From an uncultured Acidimicrobiales bacterium (lineage in GTDB: Bacteria; Actinomycetota; Acidimicrobiia; Acidimicrobiales; SHLQ01), in assembly GCA_938041035.1 (NCBI GenBank), contig CALHYX010000036.1, positions 1-45,437 of the forward strand: a DNA stretch of 45,437 nt, written 5' to 3'. The notes under the pieces were generated by a model, which saw only the letters and a program-made list of their open reading frames with translations, had not been told where the DNA came from and did no database searches. How positions within the stretch are numbered: the first letter of the stretch is position 1; each line of letters begins with the position of its first letter. A program made the position numbers and the translations under genes. Of this stretch, positions 16,036-23,798 are shown piece by piece.

Positions 16036-18555
16036 ATGGCGGAATCCACCGTCGTATCCAGCGCCGTATCCGGCGCACCCGACAAGATCATGTCCTTCGA
16101 GACCGGCAAGCTCGCCGGGCTCGCCGACGGCGCCGTGATGGGCCGTTTGGGCGACACCATGGTGCTCGTCACCGCCACCGCCTCCCGGCGGGTGCGCGAC
16201 GGCGCCGACTTCTTCCCGCTGACCGTCGACATCGAAGAAAAGATGTACGCCGCGGGCAAGATCCCCGGTTCGTTCTTCCGGCGCGAGGCCCGTGCCGGCG
16301 AAGCGGCCATCCTCACCTGCCGCCTGGCCGATCGCCCGCTGCGGCCGTCGTTCCCCGAGGGTTTCCGCAACGAGGTCCACATCGTGGGCACCGTGATGGG
16401 CGCCGACCAGGCCAACCCCTACGACGTACTCGCCATCAACGCCGCCTCGGCCGCGCTGAGTATCTCGCCAATCCCGTTCAGCGGCCCGATCGGCGCCTGC
16501 CGGATCGCCTACACCGCCGACGGCACCTGGACCCCGCACCCGACCTACCAGGAAGGTGACGAATCCGTCTTTGAGATGGTCGTCGCCGGACGCCTGCTCG
16601 ACGACGGCGACATCGCCGTGATGATGGTCGAAGCCGGCGGCACCGAAGGCAGCTGGGGCCTCTACGAAGAGGGCGCCCCCAAGGTCGACGAGGACGTCCT
16701 GGCCGGTGGCCTCGACGCCTCGAAAGAGTGGATCAAGCAGGCCATCGAGCTCCAGCAGGAACTCATCGACGCCGTGGGCGGCAAGCCCGAGGTGTTCGAG
16801 TTCTCCGTCGCCGTCGACTACAGCGACGAGATCATGGCGGCCGTGAAGGCCGCCGGCACCGATCAGGTTGCCGCCACCCAGCAGATCGCCGACAAGGCCG
16901 AGCGCGACGCCGCCGAAAGCGCCGCTCGCGACGCCATTGTCGAAGCCGTCGCTCCGCAGTTTGCCGACGACGCCGACGCCGAGAAGCAGATCAAGGCTGC
17001 GGTTCGTTCGCTCACCAAGCAGATCGTGCGCAAGCGCATCGTCGACGAGGGTGTTCGCATCGACGGCCGAGGCACCGCCGATCTGCGTCCGCTGTCGTCG
17101 GAGGTCGACCTCATCCCGACCGCTCACGGTTCGGGCCTGTTCCAGCGGGGCGAGACCCAGGTGCTGAACTTCACCACCCTGGGCATGCAGCGCATGGACC
17201 AGATGGTCGACGGCATCGACCCGGTCGAGCGCAAGCGCTACATGCATCACTACAACTTCCCGCCGTTCTCCACCGGCGAGACCGGCTTCATGCGTGGCCC
17301 CAAGCGCCGCGAGATCGGCCACGGTGCTCTCGCCGAGCGGGCCGTGTTCCCGGTCGTGCCGAGCCTGGAAGAGTTCCCCTACACCATTCGTCTCGTGTCC
17401 GAGGTGCTGTCCTCGAACGGTTCGACGTCGATGGCGTCGGTGTGTTCGTCGAGCCTCTCGCTCATGGATGCCGGTGTGCCGATCAAGGCCCCGGTGGCCG
17501 GTATCGCTATGGGTCTCGTGTTCGCCGAGGGCAAGTACACCACCCTGACCGACATCCTCGGCGCCGAAGATGCCTTCGGCGACATGGACTTCAAGGTCGC
17601 CGGTACCTCGGACTTCGTGACGGCTCTGCAGCTCGACACCAAGATCGACGGCATCCCCGCCGATGTGTTGGCCCAGGCCCTCGGCCAGGCCAAAGAGGCC
17701 CGCCTGAAGATCCTCGACGTCATGACCGCCGCCATCCCGGCGCCGCGCGACGAGGTCGGCCCGACCGCTCCGAAGATCATCAGCTTCGAGATCCCGATCG
17801 ACAAGATCGGCGAGGTCATCGGCCCCAAGGGCAAGGTCATCAACTCGATCCAGGCCGAGACCGGCGCCGACATCAGCGTCGACGACGATGGTGCCGTCGG
17901 TACCGTGTCGATCGCCTCCACCGACTCGTCCAAGGTCGAGGAAGCGCAGCGCCAGATCGGCCTCATTCTCGATCCGCCGACCGCCGAGGTGGGCCAGACC
18001 TACCAGGGCAAGGTGGTGAACATCACCAAGTTCGGTGCGTTCGTCAACATCCTTCCCGGGCGTGACGGGCTCGTGCACATCTCCAAGTTGGGCGGCGGAA
18101 GCCGCATCGACAAGGTCGAGGACGTGCTCGCACTCGGCGACGACATCGAGGTCATCGTCGAAGACGTCGACCCGAACGGCAAGGTCTCCCTGCGGCCATC
18201 GGATGCTCCGCCGAGCTCCGACGCCGACGGTGGTCGCCGCGGCGGTCGTGACCGCGACCGTGGCGACCGTGGCGATCGCGGTGACCGTGGCGATCGCGGC
18301 GGCCGTGATCGTGGCGATCGTGGTGGCCGGGACCGTGGCGGCCGTGGCCGCGACGATGCTGACTCCGGTGGTGGCTCCGACGGTGGCGGTTCCGACCGCG
18401 ACGTCGTGTCGTTCGAAGACAGCTTTGACGAGGAGCTCCGCGGTGAGCTCGGCGATCTCGGTCCCGAGGCGCCTCGCGGCGGCCGCGGTGGTCGAGGCCG
18501 GGGCGACGGTGGCGGTGGCGGCGGTCGTCGACGCAGCAGTCGCGGCCGACGCTAA
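16036..18555 (+). CDS. pnp: Polyribonucleotide nucleotidyltransferase (PNPase)
   Basis: PNPase degrades RNA 3'→5' by phosphorolysis and can add tails. ATG 16036 follows GAGAGGAAAG at good distance; upstream frame is leader. The 839-residue protein has two RNase PH cores (first with GKLAGLADGAVMGRLGDT, second with IDGRGTADLRPLSSEVDLIP and AGIAMGLVF), a KH domain (~585–640, IGEVIGPKGKVINSIQ), an S1 domain (~655–720, VVNITKFGAFVNILPGRDGLVHIS) and then a ~115-residue tail of GDRGDRG repeats, acidic Ser/Gly segments and a final RG-rich end. Core length is normal; the long RG tail is the unusual part. It is followed by the M16 peptidase gene in the same frame after a 45-bp gap. Confidence 0.97.
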   Translation: MAESTVVSSAVSGAPDKIMSFETGKLAGLADGAVMGRLGDTMVLVTATASRRVRDGADFFPLTVDIEEKMYAAGKIPGSFFRREARAGEAAILTCRLADRPLRPSFPEGFRNEVHIVGTVMGADQANPYDVLAINAASAALSISPIPFSGPIGACRIAYTADGTWTPHPTYQEGDESVFEMVVAGRLLDDGDIAVMMVEAGGTEGSWGLYEEGAPKVDEDVLAGGLDASKEWIKQAIELQQELIDAVGGKPEVFEFSVAVDYSDEIMAAVKAAGTDQVAATQQIADKAERDAAESAARDAIVEAVAPQFADDADAEKQIKAAVRSLTKQIVRKRIVDEGVRIDGRGTADLRPLSSEVDLIPTAHGSGLFQRGETQVLNFTTLGMQRMDQMVDGIDPVERKRYMHHYNFPPFSTGETGFMRGPKRREIGHGALAERAVFPVVPSLEEFPYTIRLVSEVLSSNGSTSMASVCSSSLSLMDAGVPIKAPVAGIAMGLVFAEGKYTTLTDILGAEDAFGDMDFKVAGTSDFVTALQLDTKIDGIPADVLAQALGQAKEARLKILDVMTAAIPAPRDEVGPTAPKIISFEIPIDKIGEVIGPKGKVINSIQAETGADISVDDDGAVGTVSIASTDSSKVEEAQRQIGLILDPPTAEVGQTYQGKVVNITKFGAFVNILPGRDGLVHISKLGGGSRIDKVEDVLALGDDIEVIVEDVDPNGKVSLRPSDAPPSSDADGGRRGGRDRDRGDRGDRGDRGDRGGRDRGDRGGRDRGGRGRDDADSGGGSDGGGSDRDVVSFEDSFDEELRGELGDLGPEAPRGGRGGRGRGDGGGGGGRRRSSRGRR
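18241..18351 (+). repeat. Degenerate 9-bp repeat coding for DRG/GDR units in the PNPase tail
   Basis: Repeated GACCGTGGC/GATCGCGGT-type units encode an RG/DRG-rich low-complexity RNA-binding-like tail. Confidence 0.6.
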
Positions 18556-18600
18556 GCGTCTGAGCAGGAAGTAGAAGACACTCTGACCGAGCAGCGGGCA

Positions 18601-19839
18601 TTGGAGGGGTCGGTCGAAACGACCAATCTCGCCAACGGTGTGCGAATCGTGACCGAGGCCATGCCTCAGGTGCGGTCCGCCGCCGTTGGCTGCTGGGTCG
18701 GGGTGGGCAACCGCGACGAACCCGCTGAGCTGGCGGGGGCGTCGCATTTCCTGGAACACCTGTTGTTCAAGGGCACCGACGAGTGGCCGGCTCGCGAGCT
18801 CGCCGAGGCGGTCGACCGCACCGGCGGCGACATCAACGCCTACACCTCGAAGGAGCACACGGCGTACCACGCCCGCGTGCCCGACGTGGAGCTGCCGTTT
18901 GCGCTCGACGTACTGACCGGTGTCCTGCGCCGTCCGGCCTTCGATGCCGAAGACGTCGACGGCGAACGACATGTGATCCTCGAGGAACTGCTGCTGTCCG
19001 AGGACATGCCCGACGACACCGTGCACACCGCGTTGCAGGAGGCGTTGTTCCCGGAGCACCCCCTGGGCTGGGAGGTCCTCGGCTCCAAGGACTCCATCCA
19101 GGCGATGACGGTCGACGATGTCCACGCCTTTCACCAGCGCTGGTATCAGCCGACAAACCTGGTCTTCGCCGCGGCCGGCAACGTCGAACACGCCATGGTG
19201 GTCGATGCCATCGACACCGCCTTTGGCTCGCTCGATCCGGGCACGAAGCCCGAACGCTTCGAGGTCGTCGAATCGGTTCGACCCACGGCGTTGATCTCCC
19301 GACCGGCCGAGCAGACGCACGTGGCGCTGGGCTGGCGAGGTCTACCGTTCCTCGACCCGGATCGCTACGCGTTCGCCATCGCCAACTACGTGATCGGCGG
19401 CGGGCTGTCGAGCCGGTTGTTCCAGGAGGTGCGCGAGAAGCGCGGCCTGGTGTATTCGATCTTTTCGAGCAGCGGTGCCTTCAGCGATGCCGGCACCTTC
19501 ATGATCTACGCCGGTACGGCCAACGACCGGGTGGCCGAGCTGTTGCGGGTCATCGACGGCGAGATCGCTTCGTTGCTCGAGAACGGCATCACCGAGGAGG
19601 AGCTGGAGGTCGCCCGCAGCGGCTTCGAGGGGGCGACCCTGCTCGGCCTCGAGGACAGTGGCAGTCGGATGAACCGCCTGGGAGCGGCGATGACCGTCCG
19701 GGGCTACGTTCCGACGATCGAGGACTTCGTGACCGAGATCCGGTCGGTCACCGTCGACGACGTGCACCGGGTGATCTCGCGCGTGCTCGGCGGCGATCGC
19801 ACTCTGGCCGCGGTCGGCGCGGTCGACGCGCTGGGCTGA
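18601..19839 (+). CDS. M16 family zinc metallopeptidase
   Basis: A 412-residue inverzincin-type peptidase related to mitochondrial processing peptidase and PqqL. The inverted zinc motif HFLEH is at residues 49–53 (His49, Glu52, His53) and the third ligand is in ERHVILEELLLSED near residue 129. The C-terminal half has GGGLSSRLFQEVREKRGLVYSI, typical of the family's substrate-binding R/Y segment. The start is uncertain: TTG 18601 is the only common start codon in frame after the pnp stop, but the best ribosome-binding-like sequence (AGGAAG, 18566–18571) would rather serve a CTG at 18583. Location between pnp and dapB is widespread in actinobacteria; the physiological substrate is unknown. Confidence 0.9.
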   Translation: MEGSVETTNLANGVRIVTEAMPQVRSAAVGCWVGVGNRDEPAELAGASHFLEHLLFKGTDEWPARELAEAVDRTGGDINAYTSKEHTAYHARVPDVELPFALDVLTGVLRRPAFDAEDVDGERHVILEELLLSEDMPDDTVHTALQEALFPEHPLGWEVLGSKDSIQAMTVDDVHAFHQRWYQPTNLVFAAAGNVEHAMVVDAIDTAFGSLDPGTKPERFEVVESVRPTALISRPAEQTHVALGWRGLPFLDPDRYAFAIANYVIGGGLSSRLFQEVREKRGLVYSIFSSSGAFSDAGTFMIYAGTANDRVAELLRVIDGEIASLLENGITEEELEVARSGFEGATLLGLEDSGSRMNRLGAAMTVRGYVPTIEDFVTEIRSVTVDDVHRVISRVLGGDRTLAAVGAVDALG

Positions 19840-19875
19840 AGGCTGCCTGTCAGCTTCGATGGCAGCCACCCCGGG

Positions 19876-19881
19876 TAGAGT
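19876..19881 (+). promoter_or_regulatory. Leaderless −10 (TAGAGT) of dapB
   Basis: TAGAGT ends exactly 6 bases before ATG 19888; no Shine–Dalgarno is present. Confidence 0.6.
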
Positions 19882-19887
19882 CCGGGC

Positions 19888-20670
19888 ATGATTCGGGTTG
19901 GAGTGTTCGGAGCCGCGGGCCGTATGGGCCAGGAGGTCTGCAAGGCGGTGCTCGGCGCCCCCGATGCCGACCTCGTGGCGGTGGTCGATCGGTTCGGCGA
20001 GGGCGAACCGCTGCGTTCGCTCGGGATCGACAGCGACCTCGCGCTCGGGTCGGACCGCCAGGCCCTACTCGACGCGAACGCCGAAGTCGTGGTCGATTTC
20101 ACCCGACTCGACGCGGCGCGGGAGAACCTTGCGTGGCTGGCGGAGAACGGCATCCACGCGGTGGTGGGAACCACCGGATTCACCGACGACGACATCGCCT
20201 CACTTCGTTCCGCGTTCACCGCCAGCAACTGTCTGGTGGCGCCGAACTTCTCGATCAGCGCGGTGCTGATGATGCGCTTCGCCGAGTTGGCTGCGCCCCA
20301 TTTCGATTCGGTGGAGGTGATCGAACTGCATCACGACGGCAAGATCGATGCCCCGTCGGGTACGGCGATGATGACCGTCGAGCGCATCGCCGAGGCATCG
20401 TCGGAGTGGACCACCGACCCGACCGAGAACGAAGTTGTGGCCGGGGCACGCGGCGGCAAGGGTCCGGCCAATATTCCGGTCCACGCCATCCGCATGCGGG
20501 GGCTCGAAGCCCATCAGGAGGTGCTGTTCGGTGCGACCGGCCAGCTCCTCACCATCCGGCAGGATGCCTTCGACCGGTCGTCGTACATGCCGGGCGTGCT
20601 GCTCGGTATCCGCGAGGTGGCGGAGCGCTCGGGCCTCACCGAGGGTCTGGACTCTCTGCTCGGTATCTGA
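19888..20670 (+). CDS. dapB: 4-hydroxy-tetrahydrodipicolinate reductase
   Basis: DapB reduces the dipicolinate intermediate in the diaminopimelate/lysine pathway, feeding peptidoglycan. The 260-residue protein has the nucleotide-binding GAAGRMG (residues 8–14), VGTTGFT, APNFSISAVLMMRF and the catalytic HHDGKIDAPSGTAM (from about residue 148). dapA lies 2.2 kb downstream and dapF near the right end, so the pathway is spread over the window rather than in one operon. A hairpin separates it from the convergent lipoprotein gene. Confidence 0.96.
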   Translation: MIRVGVFGAAGRMGQEVCKAVLGAPDADLVAVVDRFGEGEPLRSLGIDSDLALGSDRQALLDANAEVVVDFTRLDAARENLAWLAENGIHAVVGTTGFTDDDIASLRSAFTASNCLVAPNFSISAVLMMRFAELAAPHFDSVEVIELHHDGKIDAPSGTAMMTVERIAEASSEWTTDPTENEVVAGARGGKGPANIPVHAIRMRGLEAHQEVLFGATGQLLTIRQDAFDRSSYMPGVLLGIREVAERSGLTEGLDSLLGI

Positions 20671-20683
20671 GATCGGCTCGCCA

Positions 20684-20711
20684 TCCGGCGGTGCGACCAC
20701 CGACCGCCGGA
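20684..20711. terminator. Hairpin between convergent dapB and lipoprotein gene
   Basis: TCCGGCGGT (20684–20692), 10-base loop, ACCGCCGGA (20703–20711). Position between two converging stops fits a bidirectional terminator. No T-run. Confidence 0.6.
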
Positions 20712-20715
20712 GTGG

Positions 20716-21411
20716 TCAGGCCGGTATGGCGTTGGACGTGCCGTCGGCGAAGTGGGCGACCACCCGGGCGGCCGGGCCGAGTTCGGCGGGCCAGGTGACG
20801 ATTGCGAGCCCGTCGACCGGCGTGCTCCTCACCACGGGGCCATCGACGAGTACGGCATCGACGGCGATCGAACCGTCGGGGACGTTCTTCACCAGCATCA
20901 CCGAGAACGGACCGATGTCGCGTCGCTGAAGCTCCAACCGGTCGGCGGGGGCGGGCGCGTCGGCCTCGGTGCACTCCCAACCGGTGGCGTCGGGGCCGAA
21001 GGTGCCGACGCAGTCTTCGACCGGGCGGCCGTCGACCTCGGATCGCCAGCGATACGCGGTGACCTGGCCGGTCGGCAGTTCGACGCTGAGCACGTGGTCG
21101 GCGGATCCGTCGACATACCCGTCGAGGGCTACGAGGTCCATGAACTGATCGGCCTCATCGTCGTCGCCGGTACCGCGTGTCACGTCGGTGAAGCGATCGG
21201 GGGGCGGCAGGCTCACCTCGGGGATCGATGGGTTGATCGACGGGTCGGTGAGGCTCGCCGGGTCGCCCGCCTCCTTGCCGATCTCCGGGGCGGTGGCCGG
21301 GTCAGATGTGCAGCCAGCCGCGAGTCCGAACACGAGGCCCACGGCGGCGAACCGCAGCGTGAAGGTGCGCCCGGCGCAGCGGGAGGGGTCACGGCGGTCG
21401 GTCCTCGGCAC
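20716..21411 (-). CDS. Putative lipoprotein of unknown function
   Basis: A 231-residue protein starting at GTG 21411 with a basic N-region, a hydrophobic stretch and the lipobox LAAGC (Cys34), so it is likely anchored to the outer face of the membrane. The rest is acidic after the Cys, followed by beta-like segments with two cysteines (EDCVGTF, GWECTEAD) that may form a disulfide. No family recognised. The start is fixed by TACGCT exactly 6 bases upstream; the frame is open further but lies antisense to the SURF1 gene. It is divergent from the SURF1 gene with 84 bp between starts. Confidence 0.75.
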   Translation of the reverse strand: MPRTDRRDPSRCAGRTFTLRFAAVGLVFGLAAGCTSDPATAPEIGKEAGDPASLTDPSINPSIPEVSLPPPDRFTDVTRGTGDDDEADQFMDLVALDGYVDGSADHVLSVELPTGQVTAYRWRSEVDGRPVEDCVGTFGPDATGWECTEADAPAPADRLELQRRDIGPFSVMLVKNVPDGSIAVDAVLVDGPVVRSTPVDGLAIVTWPAELGPAARVVAHFADGTSNAIPA

Positions 21412-21417
21412 GGGGCC

Positions 21418-21423
21418 AGCGTA
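21418..21423 (-). promoter_or_regulatory. Leaderless −10 (TACGCT) of the lipoprotein gene
   Basis: On the minus strand TACGCT ends 6 bases before GTG 21411. Confidence 0.6.
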
Positions 21424-21483
21424 GAAGCCTCGCCCCGGCTGTGGTGGCATGCGCCCGACTGCGGCGCGGGTGGTCGGCGACCC

Positions 21484-21489
21484 TACGGT
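21484..21489 (+). promoter_or_regulatory. Leaderless −10 (TACGGT) of the SURF1 gene
   Basis: TACGGT ends 6 bases before GTG 21496; with 21418–21423 it makes a compact divergent promoter pair. Confidence 0.6.
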
Positions 21490-21495
21490 GGGGGC

Positions 21496-22191
21496 GTGCT
21501 CGAGCTGTTGCGCCGACCGAAATGGGCCGTGGTCACCGTGCTGGTGATCGCCCTCGTGGCACTCACCTTCAACCTCGGGCTGTGGCAGTTGCGCCGACTC
21601 GATGAACGGCAGGCCCGCAACGACCTGGTCGCCGCTCGGGTCGACGCCGCGCCGATACCGGTGGGGGTGGCCCTGGGTTCGGGGGAGCCCGATCTGCGCT
21701 ATCTGCCGGTCTCCGCGGTCGGTCGGTTTCTGCCCGATCAGGCCGTGCTCGTCGCCAACCGGAGCTTCGAAGGGGCGCCGGGCTTCTGGGTGCTGGCGCC
21801 GTTCGTGACCGCCGACGAAACCATCGTGGTCAACCGGGGGTTTGTGAACCGGGCCGAGCTGGCCGGCGGTCTCGATGCCGTTTCGTGGCCGACCGGCGAG
21901 GTCGCGATCGATGGACTGTTGCAGACCACGGTCGAGGGTGGGGTCTTTGCCACCGAGGAGGACCCGCCCGTGATCAATCGTCCCGATGTGGCCGCGATCG
22001 CGGACCGCATGGGATTCGCCCCCACAACCGCCTACCTGCAGGCCGGCGCCGCCGACGCTCCGTTGAACGTCGTACCGCCCCCGCCGCTCGACGACGGCCC
22101 CCACCTCGCCTACGCCGGGCAGTGGTTCATCTTCGGCCTGATCGCGCTGGGCGGCTACCCGCTGGTGCTACGCCGGGTGGCGGGCGCGTAA
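21496..22191 (+). CDS. SURF1 family cytochrome c oxidase assembly protein
   Basis: SURF1 proteins help insert haem a into cytochrome c oxidase. The 231-residue protein has the two-helix layout of the family: an N-terminal membrane segment (AVVTVLVIALVALTFNLGLW) running into the signature LGLWQLRRLDERQARN, a soluble middle with NRGFV, and a C-terminal YAGQWFIFGLIALGGYPLVL membrane segment. The start at GTG 21496 is set by the −10 spacing; the frame is open for 740 bases upstream but this is antisense to the lipoprotein gene. It implies an aa3-type oxidase and aerobic respiration. Confidence 0.9.
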   Translation: MLELLRRPKWAVVTVLVIALVALTFNLGLWQLRRLDERQARNDLVAARVDAAPIPVGVALGSGEPDLRYLPVSAVGRFLPDQAVLVANRSFEGAPGFWVLAPFVTADETIVVNRGFVNRAELAGGLDAVSWPTGEVAIDGLLQTTVEGGVFATEEDPPVINRPDVAAIADRMGFAPTTAYLQAGAADAPLNVVPPPPLDDGPHLAYAGQWFIFGLIALGGYPLVLRRVAGA

Positions 22192-22221
22192 ACCACTGGT
22201 GGTTCGACTCCGACGCGCTGA

Positions 22222-22227
22222 TACTGT
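22222..22227 (+). promoter_or_regulatory. Leaderless −10 (TACTGT) of the winged-helix gene
   Basis: TACTGT ends 6 bases before GTG 22234, which is followed directly by an in-frame ATG. Confidence 0.55.
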
Positions 22228-22233
22228 CGGCGC

Positions 22234-22869
22234 GTGATGGGATACCAATCCGAACCGCGCACGCTGGTCCTGCTCGGGATGCGCCTGAAGAATTTCGCCG
22301 AGGCCCCCGCCATCGCCGAGTCCTGGGGGCTTGACGCTCCTACGGTCGAGGCCATCGCCCAGGAGTTGGGCGATGCCGGTCTGGCGAAGCACCGCGAAGG
22401 TCGCGTGTCGGGCTGGACGCTCACCCCGGAGGGTCGATCCGCCGGCGAGCAGGCGCTCGCCGCGGAGCTCGATGAGGCCGGTTGCCGCGCCGGCGTGCAG
22501 AACGCCTACGAGCGATTCCTCGCCCTCAACCAGCGGTTTCTCTCGGTGTGCACCCGCTGGCAGGTCAAAGATGCCGACGCCAACCTGCTCAACGATCACA
22601 CCGATCCGGAGTACGACGCCGCCGTCGTCGCCGAGTTGGGCGAACTCGACGTGAGTGTTCAACCCATCGTTGCCGACCTGGCCACGGACCTCGACCGGTT
22701 CGCCGGCCTCGGACCGAGGTTCACGACCGCGCTCACCCGGGTACGCGCCGGTGAGACCGACTGGTTCACCAAGCCCCTGATCGACTCGTACCACACCGTG
22801 TGGTTCGACCTGCACGAAACCCTGCTTGCGACGCTCGGCATCGACCGGGCGTCGGAGAAGGCGCACTGA
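22234..22869 (+). CDS. Winged-helix DNA-binding-like protein with unknown C-terminal domain
   Basis: A 211-residue protein. The first ~80 residues look like a winged helix (APTVEAIAQELGDAGLAKHR, then the wing and LTPEGR), resembling MarR- or PadR-type domains. The C-terminal ~130 residues are helical with NLLNDHTDPEYD and a final WFDLHETLLATLG segment, which I do not recognise; it may sense a ligand or mediate dimer formation. It is followed by dapA after 44 bp, where a 12-bp palindrome TTTTTCGAAAAA (22873–22884) lies. Whether it regulates dapA is untested. Confidence 0.65.
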   Translation: MMGYQSEPRTLVLLGMRLKNFAEAPAIAESWGLDAPTVEAIAQELGDAGLAKHREGRVSGWTLTPEGRSAGEQALAAELDEAGCRAGVQNAYERFLALNQRFLSVCTRWQVKDADANLLNDHTDPEYDAAVVAELGELDVSVQPIVADLATDLDRFAGLGPRFTTALTRVRAGETDWFTKPLIDSYHTVWFDLHETLLATLGIDRASEKAH

Positions 22870-22913
22870 CCGTTTTTCGAAAAAGTGGGCCCCCGGCCCG
22901 AGAGGATGCAGCC

Positions 22914-23798
22914 ATGCCCCGATTCGGACGGGTACTCACCGCCATGATCACGCCGTTCACCGCCGACGGCGCCCTCGACCTCGATGGCGCCCAGGCGTTG
23001 GCGAAGTGGTTGGTCGAACAGGGCAATGACGGTCTGGTGATCGCGGGGACGACCGGCGAGAGCGCCACGTTGTCCCACGCCGAGCAGGGCGATGTCATCG
23101 CCGCGGTGGTCGAAGCGGTCGACGTTCCGGTGATCGCGGGCGCCGGCAGCAACGACACCCGGGCCGCGATCGATCTCACCGAGCGCGCCTCGGCGACCGG
23201 TGCGGCGGGCATCCTGTCCGTCACGCCCTACTACAACCGTCCATCACAGGCGGGAATCGACCGGCACTTTCGAGACGTTGCGGCCAGCACCGATCTACCC
23301 GTGATGTTGTACGACATTCCGGTGCGTTCGGGCCGCAAGATCGAGACGGCGACCCTGACGAAACTGGCGCACGATGTCGAGAACATCGTGGCCGTCAAAG
23401 ACGCCACCGGCGACCCGGCCGAGTCGGCCCGGGTCATCGCCTCCACCCCGGACAGCTTCGAGCTGTACAGCGGCAACGATGGCGACACCCTTCCGTTGAT
23501 GGCGGTCGGTGCGGTCGGTGTGGTCGGTGTGGCCAGCCACTGGGCTGCCCGGGAGATGAGCGAGATGCTCGCCGCGTTTGAAGCCGGCGACACGGCTCGG
23601 GCCCGCGACCTGAACCAGAAGCTATTGCCGTCGTGGGAGTACGAGTCCTTCGATGCCGCCCCCAACCCGGTTCCCACCAAAGCCATGCTGAAACTTCTCG
23701 GCCAGCCGGGCGGTGACTGTCGGGCCCCCATGGGCCCCGAACCCGAAGGGATCGCCGACCGGGCGCGCCAGGTTCTCGCCGGCCTGGGTCGCAGCTGA
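22914..23798 (+). CDS. dapA: 4-hydroxy-tetrahydrodipicolinate synthase
   Basis: DapA condenses pyruvate with aspartate semialdehyde, the first committed step to diaminopimelate and lysine. The 294-residue TIM-barrel protein has AGTTGESATLS, PYYNRPSQAG (catalytic Tyr), and VAVKDATGD with the Schiff-base lysine at residue 162. ATG 22914 follows GAGAGGA at good spacing. Its stop shares a base with the start of the RNase J gene (TGATG), the dapA–rnj coupling known from several actinobacteria. Confidence 0.96.
   Translation: MPRFGRVLTAMITPFTADGALDLDGAQALAKWLVEQGNDGLVIAGTTGESATLSHAEQGDVIAAVVEAVDVPVIAGAGSNDTRAAIDLTERASATGAAGILSVTPYYNRPSQAGIDRHFRDVAASTDLPVMLYDIPVRSGRKIETATLTKLAHDVENIVAVKDATGDPAESARVIASTPDSFELYSGNDGDTLPLMAVGAVGVVGVASHWAAREMSEMLAAFEAGDTARARDLNQKLLPSWEYESFDAAPNPVPTKAMLKLLGQPGGDCRAPMGPEPEGIADRARQVLAGLGRS

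Noticed and set aside
15988..19320. 1110-codon open frame antisense to pnp and the M16 gene
   Set aside because: No family motifs and composition typical of the complement of a high-GC gene; pnp and M16 are certain.
22873..22884. TTTTTCGAAAAA as intrinsic terminator of the winged-helix gene
   Set aside because: The stem is only A/T pairs with almost no loop; it is not a stable hairpin and was kept only as a possible operator.
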